From positions 806,001 through 870,000 of the forward strand of contig NC_092669.1 in assembly GCF_032118995.1 (NCBI RefSeq): DNA of 64,000 bases, in the 5' to 3' direction. Position 1 is the first letter of the stretch. The number at the start of each line of letters is the position of its first letter. A program made the translations under genes and the position numbers. Positions 39,786 through 50,848 of this stretch are shown in pieces. The stretch is from Asterias amurensis. Lineage: Eukaryota > Echinodermata > Asteroidea > Forcipulatida > Asteriidae. The notes beneath the pieces are model-generated. The model had not been told where the DNA came from and searched no databases. It saw only the letters and a program-made list of their open reading frames with translations.

Positions 39786-39826
39786 GAAGCTAGTCCTATA
39801 GTTTCTGTAGGTAAAGATAGATGATT

Positions 39827-42800
39827 TCACCGCCTCCTCTTGTGTCTTTTCTCCCAGTCAGGATTCCCTTGTAATCGGTTCATCAATTTCTTCTCTTCAT
39901 AATGGACGGGTCCAAGACGTCGAAAGAGCACAGCTAAAGCCACGACTGTCATCAACTGCAGAGAGATTTTCAAAATTCACAATTATTATAAATAATTAGT
40001 CTCGTTCGCGATACAGGTGTTTGAATCTGAGCTAGAATTTTCCCGTAACAGTTGTCCGCCTGTACAACGCTAGCTAAAACACCTAAAGGCCTAAGGTACC
40101 CCGCAAAAGAGGTATCAAGGCAAAAAGCAATCGATCGTCTCTCATCTCATTGATCCTGTGACATGTCTAACTGTCATCACGTCAAAATGCTTGCATGCTG
40201 ACACACACAAAGCGCCTTAAAAGCATCATTCAAGCACTCAAAGGCATGTGTGCAAAGTAGTCACCCTTAGGAGTCAATCGGCAATAGACCGATCCATTAG
40301 GCTCCGCCCACGACGCATGTGTGAGCAAGAACACGTGAGCCTCTCCAATGCCTTTCTGTACGAATCTGCTGCCCGCGCCAAGCATACGCACACACATGTC
40401 GGACTTTATTTTTTGGACCTTTGTTGCGTTGTGATTGGTCAATACGCAATGGGGCAGAGCTTACATTGTAAGGGATCTGTCTTTTGATTTGACTGGCACA
40501 TCCCTACCAGGGGTTACGCAAGGTATTGATACAGCCTGCTGCCAAGGGTGGGTTAAGGGCAGAGGAAGGAAGTGAAATGGAGAACGGAAGCTACTGAACT
40601 TACCTCCGCTAAAAACAGCGCAGCACAAGCAATAGCAAGTATTAATGTGAAGAGTTCCAACCACTTGTATAACAACTCGCTGCAGTTCTGTAAAATAGGA
40701 CGGTAATAAGCATTTTTTATATTTAAAGGCAGTGGACACTATTGGTAATTACTCAAAATATTTATTAGCATAAAACCTCACTTGGTAACGAGTAATGGGG
40801 AGAGGTTGGTAGTATAAAACATTGTGAGAAACGGCTCCCTCTGAAGTGCCATAGTTTTTGAGAAAGAAGTAATTTTCCATGAATTTGATTTCGAGACCTC
40901 AGATTTAGAACTTGAGGTCTCAAAATCAACCATCTAAACGCACAAAAGTTTGTGTGACAAGGGTGTTTTTTCTTTCATATTATCTCGCAAGTTCGAAGAC
41001 CGATTGAGCTCAAATTTTCACAGGCTTGTTATTTTATGCATATGTTGAGATACACCAACTGTGAAGGCTAGTCTTTGACAATTACCAATAGTGTCCACTG
41101 CCTTTAAATAAACACAACTTGCTACAGCGGAAACAAATATCTGAAGGCTTGACTCGTATAAAGTATAGTTTTAGGATAACAAAAACATATTTTATACAAG
41201 GTCAGACTTGAACTGATGCCACAATCCCCTGAAGTTAAAAGTCAAGGCAGGGCCACCGACAGGGCACACTTTCACAGGGCTGCTTAAGCACAAAAACTAG
41301 CTAAGCATAAAACATTTTTGCTTACTAGAGTAAGGTTACCAGGCCAAATACCGCACCACATGTACAGTATGTGACTGGTTTCCTGCAAAATATTGCTTAG
41401 CAGAAAATTATTCAACACATGTTTCTATTTAAGCAGCTCTATGAACTTGGGTCATGGGCCCAACTTCATAGCTGTTTAAGCATAAAAAGTAGCAACAACA
41501 AAAAGTATGCTTACAAGTATAAAGTTATAAAGTTACCAGCCAAACTATCATTCCATGTGTACAATCTGTTACTGGTATCCTGCTCATTTCTGAATAGCAA
41601 TAAGCAATTTTTTCTGCTTAAACAGCTCTAATATATCAGGGGTTGATTTCACAAAGAGTTAGTCCTAACTTAGGACTAGTCCTAGGAGATATACAAATTG
41701 CATGGATAGTCCTAAGTTAGGACGAGTGAATGGTCCTAACTCGAGATAAAGACTAGTCCTAACTCTTTGTGAAATCCATCCCAGGACTCGGTTGGTTTAT
41801 TTACCTGACTATGCATGTACTCATTGGGATAGGTCAAATCACGGTGCGAGCAAAGACTTAAGTTCATTGGCATCGGCGCGTTCATGTTATCGGACGTCAT
41901 CGTACAGCAGGACGGTGGAATGGTCGGGACGTCCCTGTCCCTAAAATGTGACAATCCTTCAATACGATGCCACTCGCTTGTTATCCACTCTGTGTATGAC
42001 GTGCTTCCACAACACTCAAACTAAAAAACAAATTATCAAATGGTTAAAGTGAAGGTTTACGTTTTGTAATCACTCATTAATGGAAATAAGAACTTTCGGT
42101 AAGAAGACTACAGCAGCTTTCGATACTATAAAGCATTTTGAGAAACATCTCACTTTGAAGTAATGTGGTTATGGAAAAAGATATAAATTTTCATGCCCCA
42201 AATTTTGAATCTGAGAATTGTTACTGTCAGTAACATTTCTCTAAATTTGTGTTCCCATTAGGGATTATGCTTCCTGCGTGGTGATATTTGCTCCAATGTT
42301 TTGGGGCGATATCTTAAAAACACGACCATCTTTTGAAAGGAAAAACATTCCACCATAATCAAAGTCCAACAGTTTGTGTGTTGAGTTTGTGAATAGTGCT
42401 GGGTTTTGTTTGAGTGAGGAAGGTTAAAGGCAGTGGACACTATTGGTAATTACTCAAAATAATTATTAGCATAAAACCTTTCTTGGTAACGAGTAATGGG
42501 GAGAGGTTGATAGTATAAAATATTGTGAGAAACAGCTCCCTCTGAAATGATGTAGTTTTTGAGAAAGAAGTAATTTTCCACGCATTTGATTTCGAGCCCT
42601 CAGATTTAGAATATGAGGTCTCGAAATCAAGCATCTGAAAGCACACAACTTCGTGTGACAAGGGTGTTTTTTTCTTTCATTATTATCTCGCAACTTCGAC
42701 AACCGATTGAGCTGGTTTTTGTATGCATATGTTGGGATACACCAACTGTGAAGGCTAGTCTTTGACAATTACCAATAGTGTCCACTGTCTTTAAAAAGTA

Positions 42801-45212
42801 CCTGAATCTGAACGGAATTGATGCTTTGGGTCAGTTCTTCAAACCCGTACAGTCCATACTCCTCCTTAACATTCGTCAGAAGACTACTGGCAATATTTCC
42901 CTGCAGCTGCATCAAGATTGGAAAACAACAAAAAATACAACAAAATATTAAGTCAAAGTCTCAACACTCAGGGGTGACAGGTCTTTTTCTTCAGCTGCGC
43001 CACGCATCTGCAAAAATCTACAACTTAATCTTAGATCTCTTCTCAAAACTTATCTTATGTTATAGGTTTTCAAGGAGTAATTTTGTTGTGTCTGTTTTTT
43101 TTGTTGTTTTTTTTTGCTTTTTTGTTCTACTGCGCCTTGAACACCCATCAGGGTGGATATGTGCGGATTACAGGTCTATTTAATAATTACTATTATTATT
43201 ATTAGTTGGCCTAGACTATTGATTTAAATAGTGTGACTTGTTCTTACCTGAAAATAAAATATGAAATTGAAAATACCGCCTCCAATTGTGAGAACGAACG
43301 CCACGATGATGAGACTGAAATACTGAAAATACCAAAGAAAAATAGAAAAAATCAAACAAACCAGTAAGTATAAAGTTTTTTTGAGGCATAAATCTGGACT
43401 TTTTGGATTACAAATCACCAGAGTAAAGTGGTTCTATCCCTCATCCATTGGGAATGCAGTCCAGGGGAAGCCCTGGGAGTTGTATATCCCCCAGTAAAGC
43501 CCGGTTCAAACTTCATGCTAAAGCGAAGTGAATTTGATGTCAGAACTCTTCTTTCGCAGCGATATTCGCAAGTGAGTTGCCCAGAGGTGAACTGCTGCGA
43601 ATTATTCGTTGCAAATTTGTGACGTCAACATTCGCTTCGCATTCGCATTCGCAGAAAGTATGAGCTGGGCTTAACCCCCACGCACTTTTAAACTGTCCCC
43701 GCCTACAATAGGTCCCTATTCCATGATGGGTTCCGGCTGCACATACCCCAGAGTTTTACCGCTTACCAGAGCAAGGGTGGCTATTCCTGGGGGTAGCCCA
43801 TTTGCCAGGGCAGACTTGGGGGATGGAAGAGACCATAGTGTCAAAAAGGCCGGCCATTATTCTCCCAGAGGAGGGGGGGGGGGCAACCTGGGGGAAGTGT
43901 GAAAAGGGTTAGGGTTAGGGTTAGGGTTAGGGTTAGGGTTAGGGTTAGGGTTAGGGTTAGGGTTAGGGTTAGGGTTAGGGTTAGGGTTAGGGTTAGGGTT
44001 AGGGTTAGGGTTAGGGTTAGGGTTAGGGTTAGGGTTAGGGTTAGGGTTAGGGTTAGGGTTAGGGTTAGGGTTAGGGTTAGGGTTAGGGTTAGGGTTAGGG
44101 TTAGGGTTAGGGTTAGGGTTAGGGTTAGGGTTAGGGTTAGGGTTAGGGTTAGGGTTAGGGTTAGGGTTAGGGTTAGGGTTAGGGTTAGGGTTAGGGTTAG
44201 GGTTAGGGTTAGGGTTAGGGTTAGGGTTAGGGTTAGGGTTAGGGTTAGGGTTAGGGTTAGGGTTAGGGTTAGGGTTAGGGTTAGGGTTAGGGTCAACTCA
44301 CCCACAGTAGGGTGCATCTGTGCATGGAACACAGTCCACACACGCCAATAAAACCAATCAACAGTACGATGATGCCCACTCCTGCTGGCACAATGTTACA
44401 CACGTAGTAATAAATGCCGACAATGTGAAGAGCGCCCTCTCTGGCTGGGTGTTGCCAGATTGTGATGAAGATCCAGACGCTGACCCCGATAGCAGCTGAA
44501 GCAATGATCTGAAATGTTCAATTCAATTCAATCAATTAATCTTTATTAAATCCCAAAAAGAGTTTAATGTGTTTTGACTTTACAGCGCTTTGAAACAGCA
44601 CTTTATAAATGCAATTAAGTTAAGTTAATTTAAGTTAATTCAAATGCTCACATACAGTTAAAATGTTTACACATGTGGAAAGAGTATAGTGAGGGGAAAA
44701 CAACTAGAGTTACAAAGGAGTAATAATATAACTAGGTTCTTATAGCACTTTATCACACCCCTAGGGACAGACCAAAACACTCAATATGTTTTCCTGCAAG
44801 ATGTGGAGCAACTTTTTTCAATTACAAGAACTTACATATCGACCGTTAACATGGTCTAGTGGTTAGACTGCAGGACTTGTATAATGTTGTAGGTTCAAAT
44901 CCCCCAAGCTAACCGCTGATTTCACAATGACTAAAAAAAAGTATGTCATCTAGTGATTTGCCCAATTTGTTTAAAAACCAATGTTTTGGGGGGACAGATT
45001 GGCTGTTGCCAACTTTGTGTTCATATTACCTTGTGTGAGTTTGCCTAGTTCCCTTGAGGGGAAGATCATCTAAACAAACAAACAAACAAACAAACAGACA
45101 GACAGACAAACAAACAAACAAACAAACCTACCATGAGAAACAGGTTGAAGAAATGGGCGCAGCACTTTGCACGAGTGACGCCTTTATATCGCTTATCGAT
45201 CCCGGATGCCAT
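39827..45212 (-). CDS. Tetraspanin, complete, 296 residues
   Basis: Complete tetraspanin. Coding exons (minus): 45132-45212, 44302-44508, 43248-43322, 42802-42900, 41805-42020, 40604-40687 and 39827-39955 (TGA at 39827-39829), every intron in phase 0. Starts MASGIDKRYKGVTRAKCC, with C17/C18 just before TM1 as likely palmitoylation sites. TM1 is about 19-42, TM2 about 66-88, TM3 about 97-121 and TM4 about 234-264. The large loop carries CCG at 157-159, PPSCC ending at 193, C211 and NC at 227-228, the usual six cysteines, with NLS and NCS sequons. The tail is short and basic, ending in RRR. The exon layout matches the tetraspanin at 1-5221, including an identical 75-base third exon, although the two proteins differ strongly in sequence. 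A telomeric repeat lies beside the donor of exon 2, and a TTAA element beside the donor of exon 4. The subfamily is not resolved. Confidence 0.94.
40733..41107 (+). mobile_element. TTAA family A miniature element
   Basis: Full copy with TTAA on both sides, in the intron between coding exons 5 and 6 of the second tetraspanin, 46 bases from exon 6. Confidence 0.9.
41264..41640. mobile_element. Two adjacent GGGCCC-type foldback elements
   Basis: Two variant copies side by side (about 41264-41455 and 41455-41640), each with a GCTTAAGCA-like left arm, an ACCAGCCAAA or ACCAGGCCAAA block, and a right arm ending near CAGCTCTATGAA or CAGCTCTAAT. Both are in the second tetraspanin gene. Confidence 0.65.
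41638..41784. mobile_element. Palindromic miniature element, GGATTTCACAAAGAG type
   Basis: Third copy, in the second tetraspanin; the right end stops about 20 bases short of the exon 5 donor (41804). Confidence 0.8.
42050..42420 (+). mobile_element. Degenerate TTAA-family relative
   Basis: Starts TTAAAGTGAAGGTTTACG and carries blocks seen in other copies (TATAAAGCATTTTGAGAAA; ATCTTAAAAACACGACCATC). It directly abuts the element at 42424. The far terminus is not recognisable. Confidence 0.5.
42424..42794 (+). mobile_element. TTAA family A element beside a splice donor
   Basis: Full copy with TTAA on both sides. Its right edge lies 7 bases from the last base of tetraspanin exon 4 (42802). The donor there is GTACTTT, whose final bases run straight into the element. 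Confidence 0.9.
43120..43204 (+). mobile_element. 3' end of an (ATT)n-tailed SINE
   Basis: CTGCGCCTTGAACACCC, GGATATGTGCGGATTACA and an ATTATTATTATT tail. Only the 3' part is present. Confidence 0.6.
43496..43673. mobile_element. Foldback element in second tetraspanin intron
   Basis: Left arm AAAGCCCGGTTCAAACTTC and right arm GTATGAGCTGGGCTT are imperfect inverted repeats. The interior carries repeated GCGAAT/ATTCGC motifs. Confidence 0.65.
43909..44292 (+). repeat. Interstitial telomeric repeat, (TTAGGG) x 64
   Basis: 384 bases of uninterrupted TTAGGG units with no visible variant. The block lies in the intron after coding exon 2 of the tetraspanin at 39827-45212. Its right end is 3 bases from the 6-base donor motif (GTGAGT, 44301-44296 on the minus strand), so the intron RNA begins GUGAGUUGA and then runs into CCCUAA repeats. 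A G-rich run (43871-43882) lies just to the left. Confidence 0.98.
44847..45125 (+). mobile_element. tRNA-Glu-like SINE
   Basis: The head has ATGGTCTAGTGGTTAGACTG (A box) and GGTTCAAATCC (B box). The body ends TTCCCTTGAGGGGAAGATCA and the tail is (AAAC)n with an embedded (AGAC)n. It lies in intron 1 of the second tetraspanin, ending 7 bases from exon 1. Confidence 0.85.
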
Positions 45213-45248
45213 AGCTGTTGATGACTAAAGAGTTTATCTCGCTTGAAA
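45213..45248 (-). other. 5'UTR part of second tetraspanin exon 1
   Basis: An acceptor (TTTTCATCTACAG on the minus strand) ends at 45249, so the start-codon exon carries a 36-base leader and an upstream non-coding exon must exist. Confidence 0.6.
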
Positions 45249-45483
45249 CTGTAGATGAAAATGGAATAAATGTAACATTAATATGGTGTACATTAAAGAC
45301 AAGACTGGTCTGAGCAAATAGCTCATCAGGACAGTGTTTATTACTGATTTCAATGAGTTAGAATAAATATTGAGTTTCTGGGAACTATTTGCAAGCCTTA
45401 AATACATTTTTATTTTGTCTAAAGCAATTATATTTTGATTTATTTAATTTCATTTTGTTGTAAAAGGGGAGTCCCAACAGATG

Positions 45484-45770
45484 TCCAGGCCTCGAAAATA
45501 AAACCAAGGCAGCCACAGCAATTGGCGTGGTGCCCTTTGCTCTTGCTGTGGTTCCATTTGCAAAGTTCCAATACAAATTTACATTTTCCTCACAGCAGCC
45601 CCTCACTAGAGGAAAATTGCCTGCTTTGTTTTTGAAAGATCAAGGGCACCAAGGCATTTACTTTTGGTAAAGGTCACCTCTATGGAAAATTGTAAAATTC
45701 TATTGTAGCTCTATAAAAGGGGCACTAAGGCAATATACAGGGCAAATGGAGGCAACTGTTTCCATTGCTT
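45484..45770 (+). mobile_element. Dispersed repeat, two part-copies
   Basis: CCAGGCCTCGAAAATAAA, GGTGCCCTTTGC, then GGGGCACTAAGGCAATATAC and GGCAAATGGAGGCAAC. Members of the same family, one probably inverted against the other. Confidence 0.45.
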
Positions 45771-46394
45771 TTATAAAGTACCAAGCCAGTTGGTTTTTTG
45801 TTCAACACCAGCCTATATAAGCTACAAAAACAAAACTTACTTTACAAGTAAATTAATCAAGTCATTTTCCATATAATTTTATGCATGAACACAAGATGTA
45901 AACAGGACAAATTTACACATTTGTATAATGAACAGACAAAATTATAAATTTCTGGCCCATTGACAATTACTAGTAATCAAATTCAATTCATAATATTGAT
46001 TTGTGTAGAATGCATAATATTGATTTGCCCAGACCAGATTGCAACAGATGTGGAGACAATTAATCTGAATGAATAGGCCAGTTGTTTTGACAAAGCTTCA
46101 AACCAAAACAACCTGTTTTTGAACATGCGAGAGATGCTGTGCTAATAAAAAGGAGCTCATGAACACCTAGAATCAACATTCAACAAGCTTTTGCGAATTA
46201 ATTAATAACTGTGTGTTTCTTAAAGTAATTTGTGTTTTTATGTATAGATTTTGCCTGTTTATTGTTAATTAAATTTTTCTGAAATCTGTAAAAACTTTGT
46301 ACATTTTCGACCTTTTTGTAGTTTTTTATTCAGATTAAAACAAACCATTGGTAACTAACTATCATTAAACTAATTAATGAGCTCTGAACAGCTC

Positions 46395-46520
46395 AGTCTT
46401 CAACAGGTTTTTTAATTTCCTCATTGAGTCTGACTGGCGGACTTCTGGAGGGAGTTTGTTCAATAAGTGGGGACCGCTATAACCAAAGGCACCCTGACCA
46501 ACCAGTTTTGTACTTGATGA
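46395..46520 (+). mobile_element. Degenerate dispersed repeat
   Basis: The stretch with GGAGGGAGTTTGTTCAATAA and GACCGCTATAACCAAAGGC resembles the block in the repeat at 59345-59625. Confidence 0.4.
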
Positions 46521-47614
46521 AAGGAAAGTTCAATGAGCAAATATTTATGGCATTAAGTCACCTGGAATGCAATGCTTCACACCATGGACCAATGCTGTCA
46601 CTAAAATTAAATTCCACTTAAACGTGGGTTTGCAAAAAAACTCCATGACTTTAAAGAAAGCTTTGCCCACAAGCGTTCTTTTGTCATGGTACAATAGAAC
46701 TGGCCACAAAGATTGTAGTACAATGTGTAGTCAAGGTTGTGAATTACACTTGTCATGCTATTTTGCACGGGACATTGACACCAACAAAAGACACTAAGTG
46801 AGAATACAGTACATAAACTGGAATAGAATCTGACCATACTTATCAATTTAGTGGGGATAATCAAATTTCTTGAACTACAATTGGGTTCTTTATTTTAGTT
46901 GTTTTCTCTTAATTTATCTAGCGAAACTGTATATTATTGTATTTTATTTCTCATTGTGTTGTTGTTATTATGTATTGTAATTCCAAGACACTTTTTGCAA
47001 CTAATTAATGCGTGCGGTGCGCATGCTCAATGGACACTATTTGGAAGCGTACTCTTTTTGACTTGACACCAGCCATCTCATCCTTAATATTAATTGTAAT
47101 GATAATCAATCATAAACATTCTTAATTTTGTATACCACGGTTGCTATTGGCATTGCTAGTAAACAATAAATTAACAATTAATTATCCGTTAAATACAAAT
47201 TTGTCCATTAAATATATTTTTAGGCCACTCTACTAAATCTAATGGGTTTCATGCCTGTACAGCCCATTGGGGTATTGTCATAGACGGAATGCGCTTTTTA
47301 ATACAATACAATTGAATAATAATTTGTTATTATTTTATTAAAACTGTGTGTTTTATTATTTTATTAAAACTGTGTTTCGATCCTACCACAACTTTTTCAC
47401 TCATTTCTACCAAAAGGAATATCTCATTGGAGTAAATTATACACTATTTAACTTTTTTATTTTAAACGAATGAAAATGTTCCCTAAATAATCATGGATGA
47501 TAACTTTAAACTATAAATTTAATTTCAACAATATATTAGCCTATGTTTTTGTTTTAAAAAAACTTTAAAAAAACAGAGTCAGTTTTCGACAAACTTGTGT
47601 GACAATGGACCCAC

Positions 47615-47800
47615 CTTTTGCTGATTGTTGTCAAGCTGTTGAGTTCGACGGGTGTGTAGCATTACAACTCCACTGACGGACTTTCAAGTTTCATTCCACA
47701 TTGTTGAAATCCATCATTTGTTCATGGTCGTGGATAGAACTTCCATACGACGAAGGGCGAGAGAGAGTTATTGCCCCCCAACTACCAAAACTTCTTTGTT
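47615..47800 (-). other. Possible first exon and start region of second tetraspanin
   Basis: On the minus strand a fairly GC-richer stretch ends in CAAAAG followed by the donor GTGGGT at 47614-47609. It has the right place and strand to supply the upstream leader exon needed by the acceptor at 45249. The 5' boundary is approximate and no core promoter motif is clear. Confidence 0.25.
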
Positions 47801-48515
47801 TGTGTACCGTAGATTCCAGGTAGATTCCAACAGATAATATAGATTTTACAGTAAGTAGTGCAGCTACACAAGCATTAGCCTTTCTCCATGTTTTGCTTTT
47901 TAAAAGGAGGAGTTAAAATCATAGAAAGGAGAACTTTGCTTTTTGACCGTGACGAAAATAAAGTGCGGTTACGTTTTTTGGAAACACCCATGCAAACAAT
48001 ACAATAGGTACCAGCCCAACGTACACATTTTATTGTGTACAATACGTCACAATTTATGCAATATGCCCTGACTCATCATTTACAGCACACGTACATGTAC
48101 ACACCTGCACTATAAGGTATTGAGTGGAGAAAAACAAACAAAAATACTTTTGCTTTTCCAGTTTTATTAACATTTTAAACAATAAACGCTCTCAAAATTT
48201 ATAGCTAAAATATCAATGAATAATGGCAAATAATATGAGTAAGGTTTTTTCTGTTGTTTGTTCAACATTTTTATAAAAATGAAGCTTACAAACCAAAGAG
48301 GGGAAGCGTGTGCACCCAACCGTATCAAAAACCGCGGGTGGACAGCGCCCTCTTGTGTCAGTAGTGGGGGATTTTGGATGGGGGGGGGGTTGCTAATAAG
48401 GGTTTTGCGTAAAAACGGTATGTGGGACTAGTCACTTTGCTATATATAGTCGACTACAGCAAAGTGTCATGAGTGAAGTGTCCGAGTGAATAGTTCTTAA
48501 TGGTAAAAATGGCAC

Positions 48516-48665
48516 ACTGGACACAAGAATTCCCACTTAGTGTATCTCAACATTATTATGTATAAAATAACACCTGTGAAAATTTGGACTCAATTATTGG
48601 TTGTTGCGAGAGAATAGTGGTAGAAAAACAAACACTTGTCACCAAGTTGTGTGCTTTCAGATGCA
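48516..48665 (-). mobile_element. Fragment of TTAA family A element
   Basis: Recognisable by TGTATCTCAACA, CCTGTGAAAATTTGGACTC and GTTGTGTGCTTTCAG. Both ends are lost. Confidence 0.6.
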
Positions 48666-49450
48666 CAGTACAGATCGGCACATATCACGGGCTCCGAAGT
48701 AATGTGGCTAAGTAAAAAGATATCAGTTTTAGGCCCCTATATTTGAAGACAAAATATTATTTAGTGGTGGTCAGACCCTAGCAGAGTCTTTTTCGAAGAC
48801 TAAAAAAAATGACAAAACAGCAATCAAACACAAATATGTATAATCATAGGTCCTCATTTGTTGGTATAAGCCGTTGACATCTAATTATATTTTCTCATAA
48901 TATTATTGTAAAGATTTGATTTGTTATCATACAAACCTTTCCTTGTGTACATGTATGTTTCTACAGACAGTTTTTATTAATACACATTTGATACCTTGAA
49001 CCCTCTAAGCAGGATGTAAATGGTACTGTGCCAGGAATGTACATGCAAAATGCATCTCGATTGATCGATGTGCATGTATAGATAGACCTTTGACGTCAAG
49101 GCGCGACCAAGTTCAAGTCTATTGAGGACGATCTTCGAGAAGCGTATAGGCTGTATATGCCGTTGAGCACTATAGGCAAACAAACCCATAATTTCAACCA
49201 AGTGAGGACGTGTTTTCACTTGTACAATAAATAGCCCGTCTTACAAGTTCATGGCTCTCGATTCACCGTAATTCAATCTCATGTACCTGCTTTGATTGTC
49301 ACTTTACTAGTCAGGGTCACAGTGACGCAGATCGCCAGGCCTGACTTCTCGACGAGTGTCATGCTACAGACGAAATTTGGATATTAATATACACCGATGA
49401 GTGTTTAGCGAGTAGAACGCGGTGTTTGACGGGTGCCACCAGCCGGTGTA

Positions 49451-49479
49451 ATGGATAAATTATACGGCGTGAGGACAGG
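49451..49479 (+). other. Possible upstream start exon of the fucosyltransferase
   Basis: An ATG at 49451 in a fair context (G at -3 and G at +4) opens MDKLYGVRT and then meets GG followed by the donor GTATGT. Joined to the acceptor before 52290, the reading frame stays open through 52290-52308 (GRRAGFR) into the ATG at 52309, which would add 16 residues to the cytoplasmic tail (538 instead of 522). One random join in three would be in frame, so this is suggestive only. Confidence 0.35.
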
Positions 49480-49619
49480 GTATGTATTGGTCTATTTTCC
49501 GGTTGTGGTTTAATATCAGGGTCTAGACATGGTTTTAAGCTGACCTTAACTATGCTTTATCAGTAATATTGTGGCAAGGACAAATCAAGGAAGTATAGTT
49601 AACTTGCAGAATGCACTTG

Positions 49620-49818
49620 AAAGCACCGATATCACAATGACTAGAACAAAGTATTGTCGTCTAAAGTGACTAAATCACAATCACTTGATTTGAGACGTTA
49701 AACCAATGTTTGTATGTGAGAGATTGGTTGTTTGCCAGCAGCTTGGTGGTTATTATATCCCCTTGTGGAATTTTGCCAAGTTCCCTTGACGGGAAGATCA
49801 TTTTAAACAAACAAACAC
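49620..49818 (+). mobile_element. SINE body, same family as 44847-45125
   Basis: Shares CACAATGACTAGAACAAAGT, the AGATTGG block and the TTCCCTTGACGGGAAGATCA end. The tRNA-like head is missing or decayed. Confidence 0.7.
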
Positions 49819-49899
49819 TCTACGAAACGAATGATAAATTCATGGATGAGGGCACTTCCATAGTGATATTGCTGGGTTGACTTAAGTGCCTAATACAAA

Positions 49900-50136
49900 G
49901 TTAACAAGGTGGGTTCGAATCCTACCAAGCTAACAACTCCTTACACAATGACTAGAATAAAAATTGTCTCGTTACTGAATCACAATTTTATGATTTGTAA
50001 AGCAATTCATAGAACCATAGATAATCGTTTGTGTATGTATGAAAGATATTGTCCAATATTGCCAGCGTGGCAATAATACCCACTTGTGGAAGTTTGCCAA
50101 AAGTTCCTTTCTCAGAAAGATCATCTAACCACACGT
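49900..50136 (+). mobile_element. SINE, same family as 44847-45125
   Basis: Keeps the B box (GGGTTCGAATCC), CACAATGACTAGAATAAA and a diverged AGAAAGATCATCTAA end. The A box is lost. Confidence 0.7.
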
Positions 50137-50177
50137 ACAGGTTTTCTAAATTCCACACATTGACACTGTTTATGTGC

Positions 50178-50519
50178 TTAAAGACGTAATTGCAAAGACC
50201 AGTCTTCTCACTTGATGTATCTCAACATGCATACAAAAAACCGTGAACATTTGACCTCAATTGGTCGTCGAAGTTGCGAGAAAATAATGGAAGAAAAACA
50301 CCCTTGTCCCACAAGTTGTGTGCTTTCAGATACTTGATTTCGAGAGCTCAGCTGAGTTTTCGAACTAATATATTTTAGTGGGAAATTACTTCTTTCTCAA
50401 AAACTACGTTACTCCAGAGAGAGCCGTTTCTTGCAATGTTTAATATACTATCAACGGCTCCCCATTGCTCGTTACCAACTTAGTACCATGCTAACAATTG
50501 TTTTGAGTTATTACCAATG
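50178..50519 (-). mobile_element. TTAA family A element, right end decayed
   Basis: The left target TTAA and the family A interior are clear. The right terminus ends at about ATTACCAATG without the CACTGCCTTTAA end. Confidence 0.75.
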
Positions 50520-50848
50520 CCATTACACTTTGATTTTAGAAGGAAGTGTTGGCGGACCTTGGGTGAATTCATTTCGGGTGTTTTTAAAAGCTTTGTTTTG
50601 AAGTATTTTTTGTTTGTCACGAAGACCAATGAAGACAATGATCGAGCCATGTTTTGTTTTGGGGGGGAGAGCTGCTTCGGCAGTCATCCAACAAACTTAT
50701 TTACTTGTGCGTGTTGTTCCGCTTTTCAAAGTGTTTTCGTTTCCATGAGGGGAAGTTGATTTAGAACATGTTTTTAAAGTGACCATGCACGCCTCAACAT
50801 GTCTCTACTCATCATCGAGCATTAATTGGTGTGCGAGACAGTCTCAAT

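Larger units (their letters stand above)
45249..49450. other. Shared upstream region of tetraspanin and fucosyltransferase
   Basis: Head-to-head upstream sequence. It contains dispersed repeats, the possible leader exon at 47615-47800, and a short palindrome (CACTTTGCT ... AGCAAAGTG, about 48437-48470). No other gene seen. Confidence 0.5.

Noticed and set aside
39214..39824. 156- and 121-residue open frames
   Set aside because: They read through the miniature element and the 36-base minisatellite; the repetitive peptides follow from the DNA repeat.
43841..44351. Open frames of 166 and 150 residues made of TL or RV dipeptides
   Set aside because: They are translations of the TTAGGG block in both directions, not genes.
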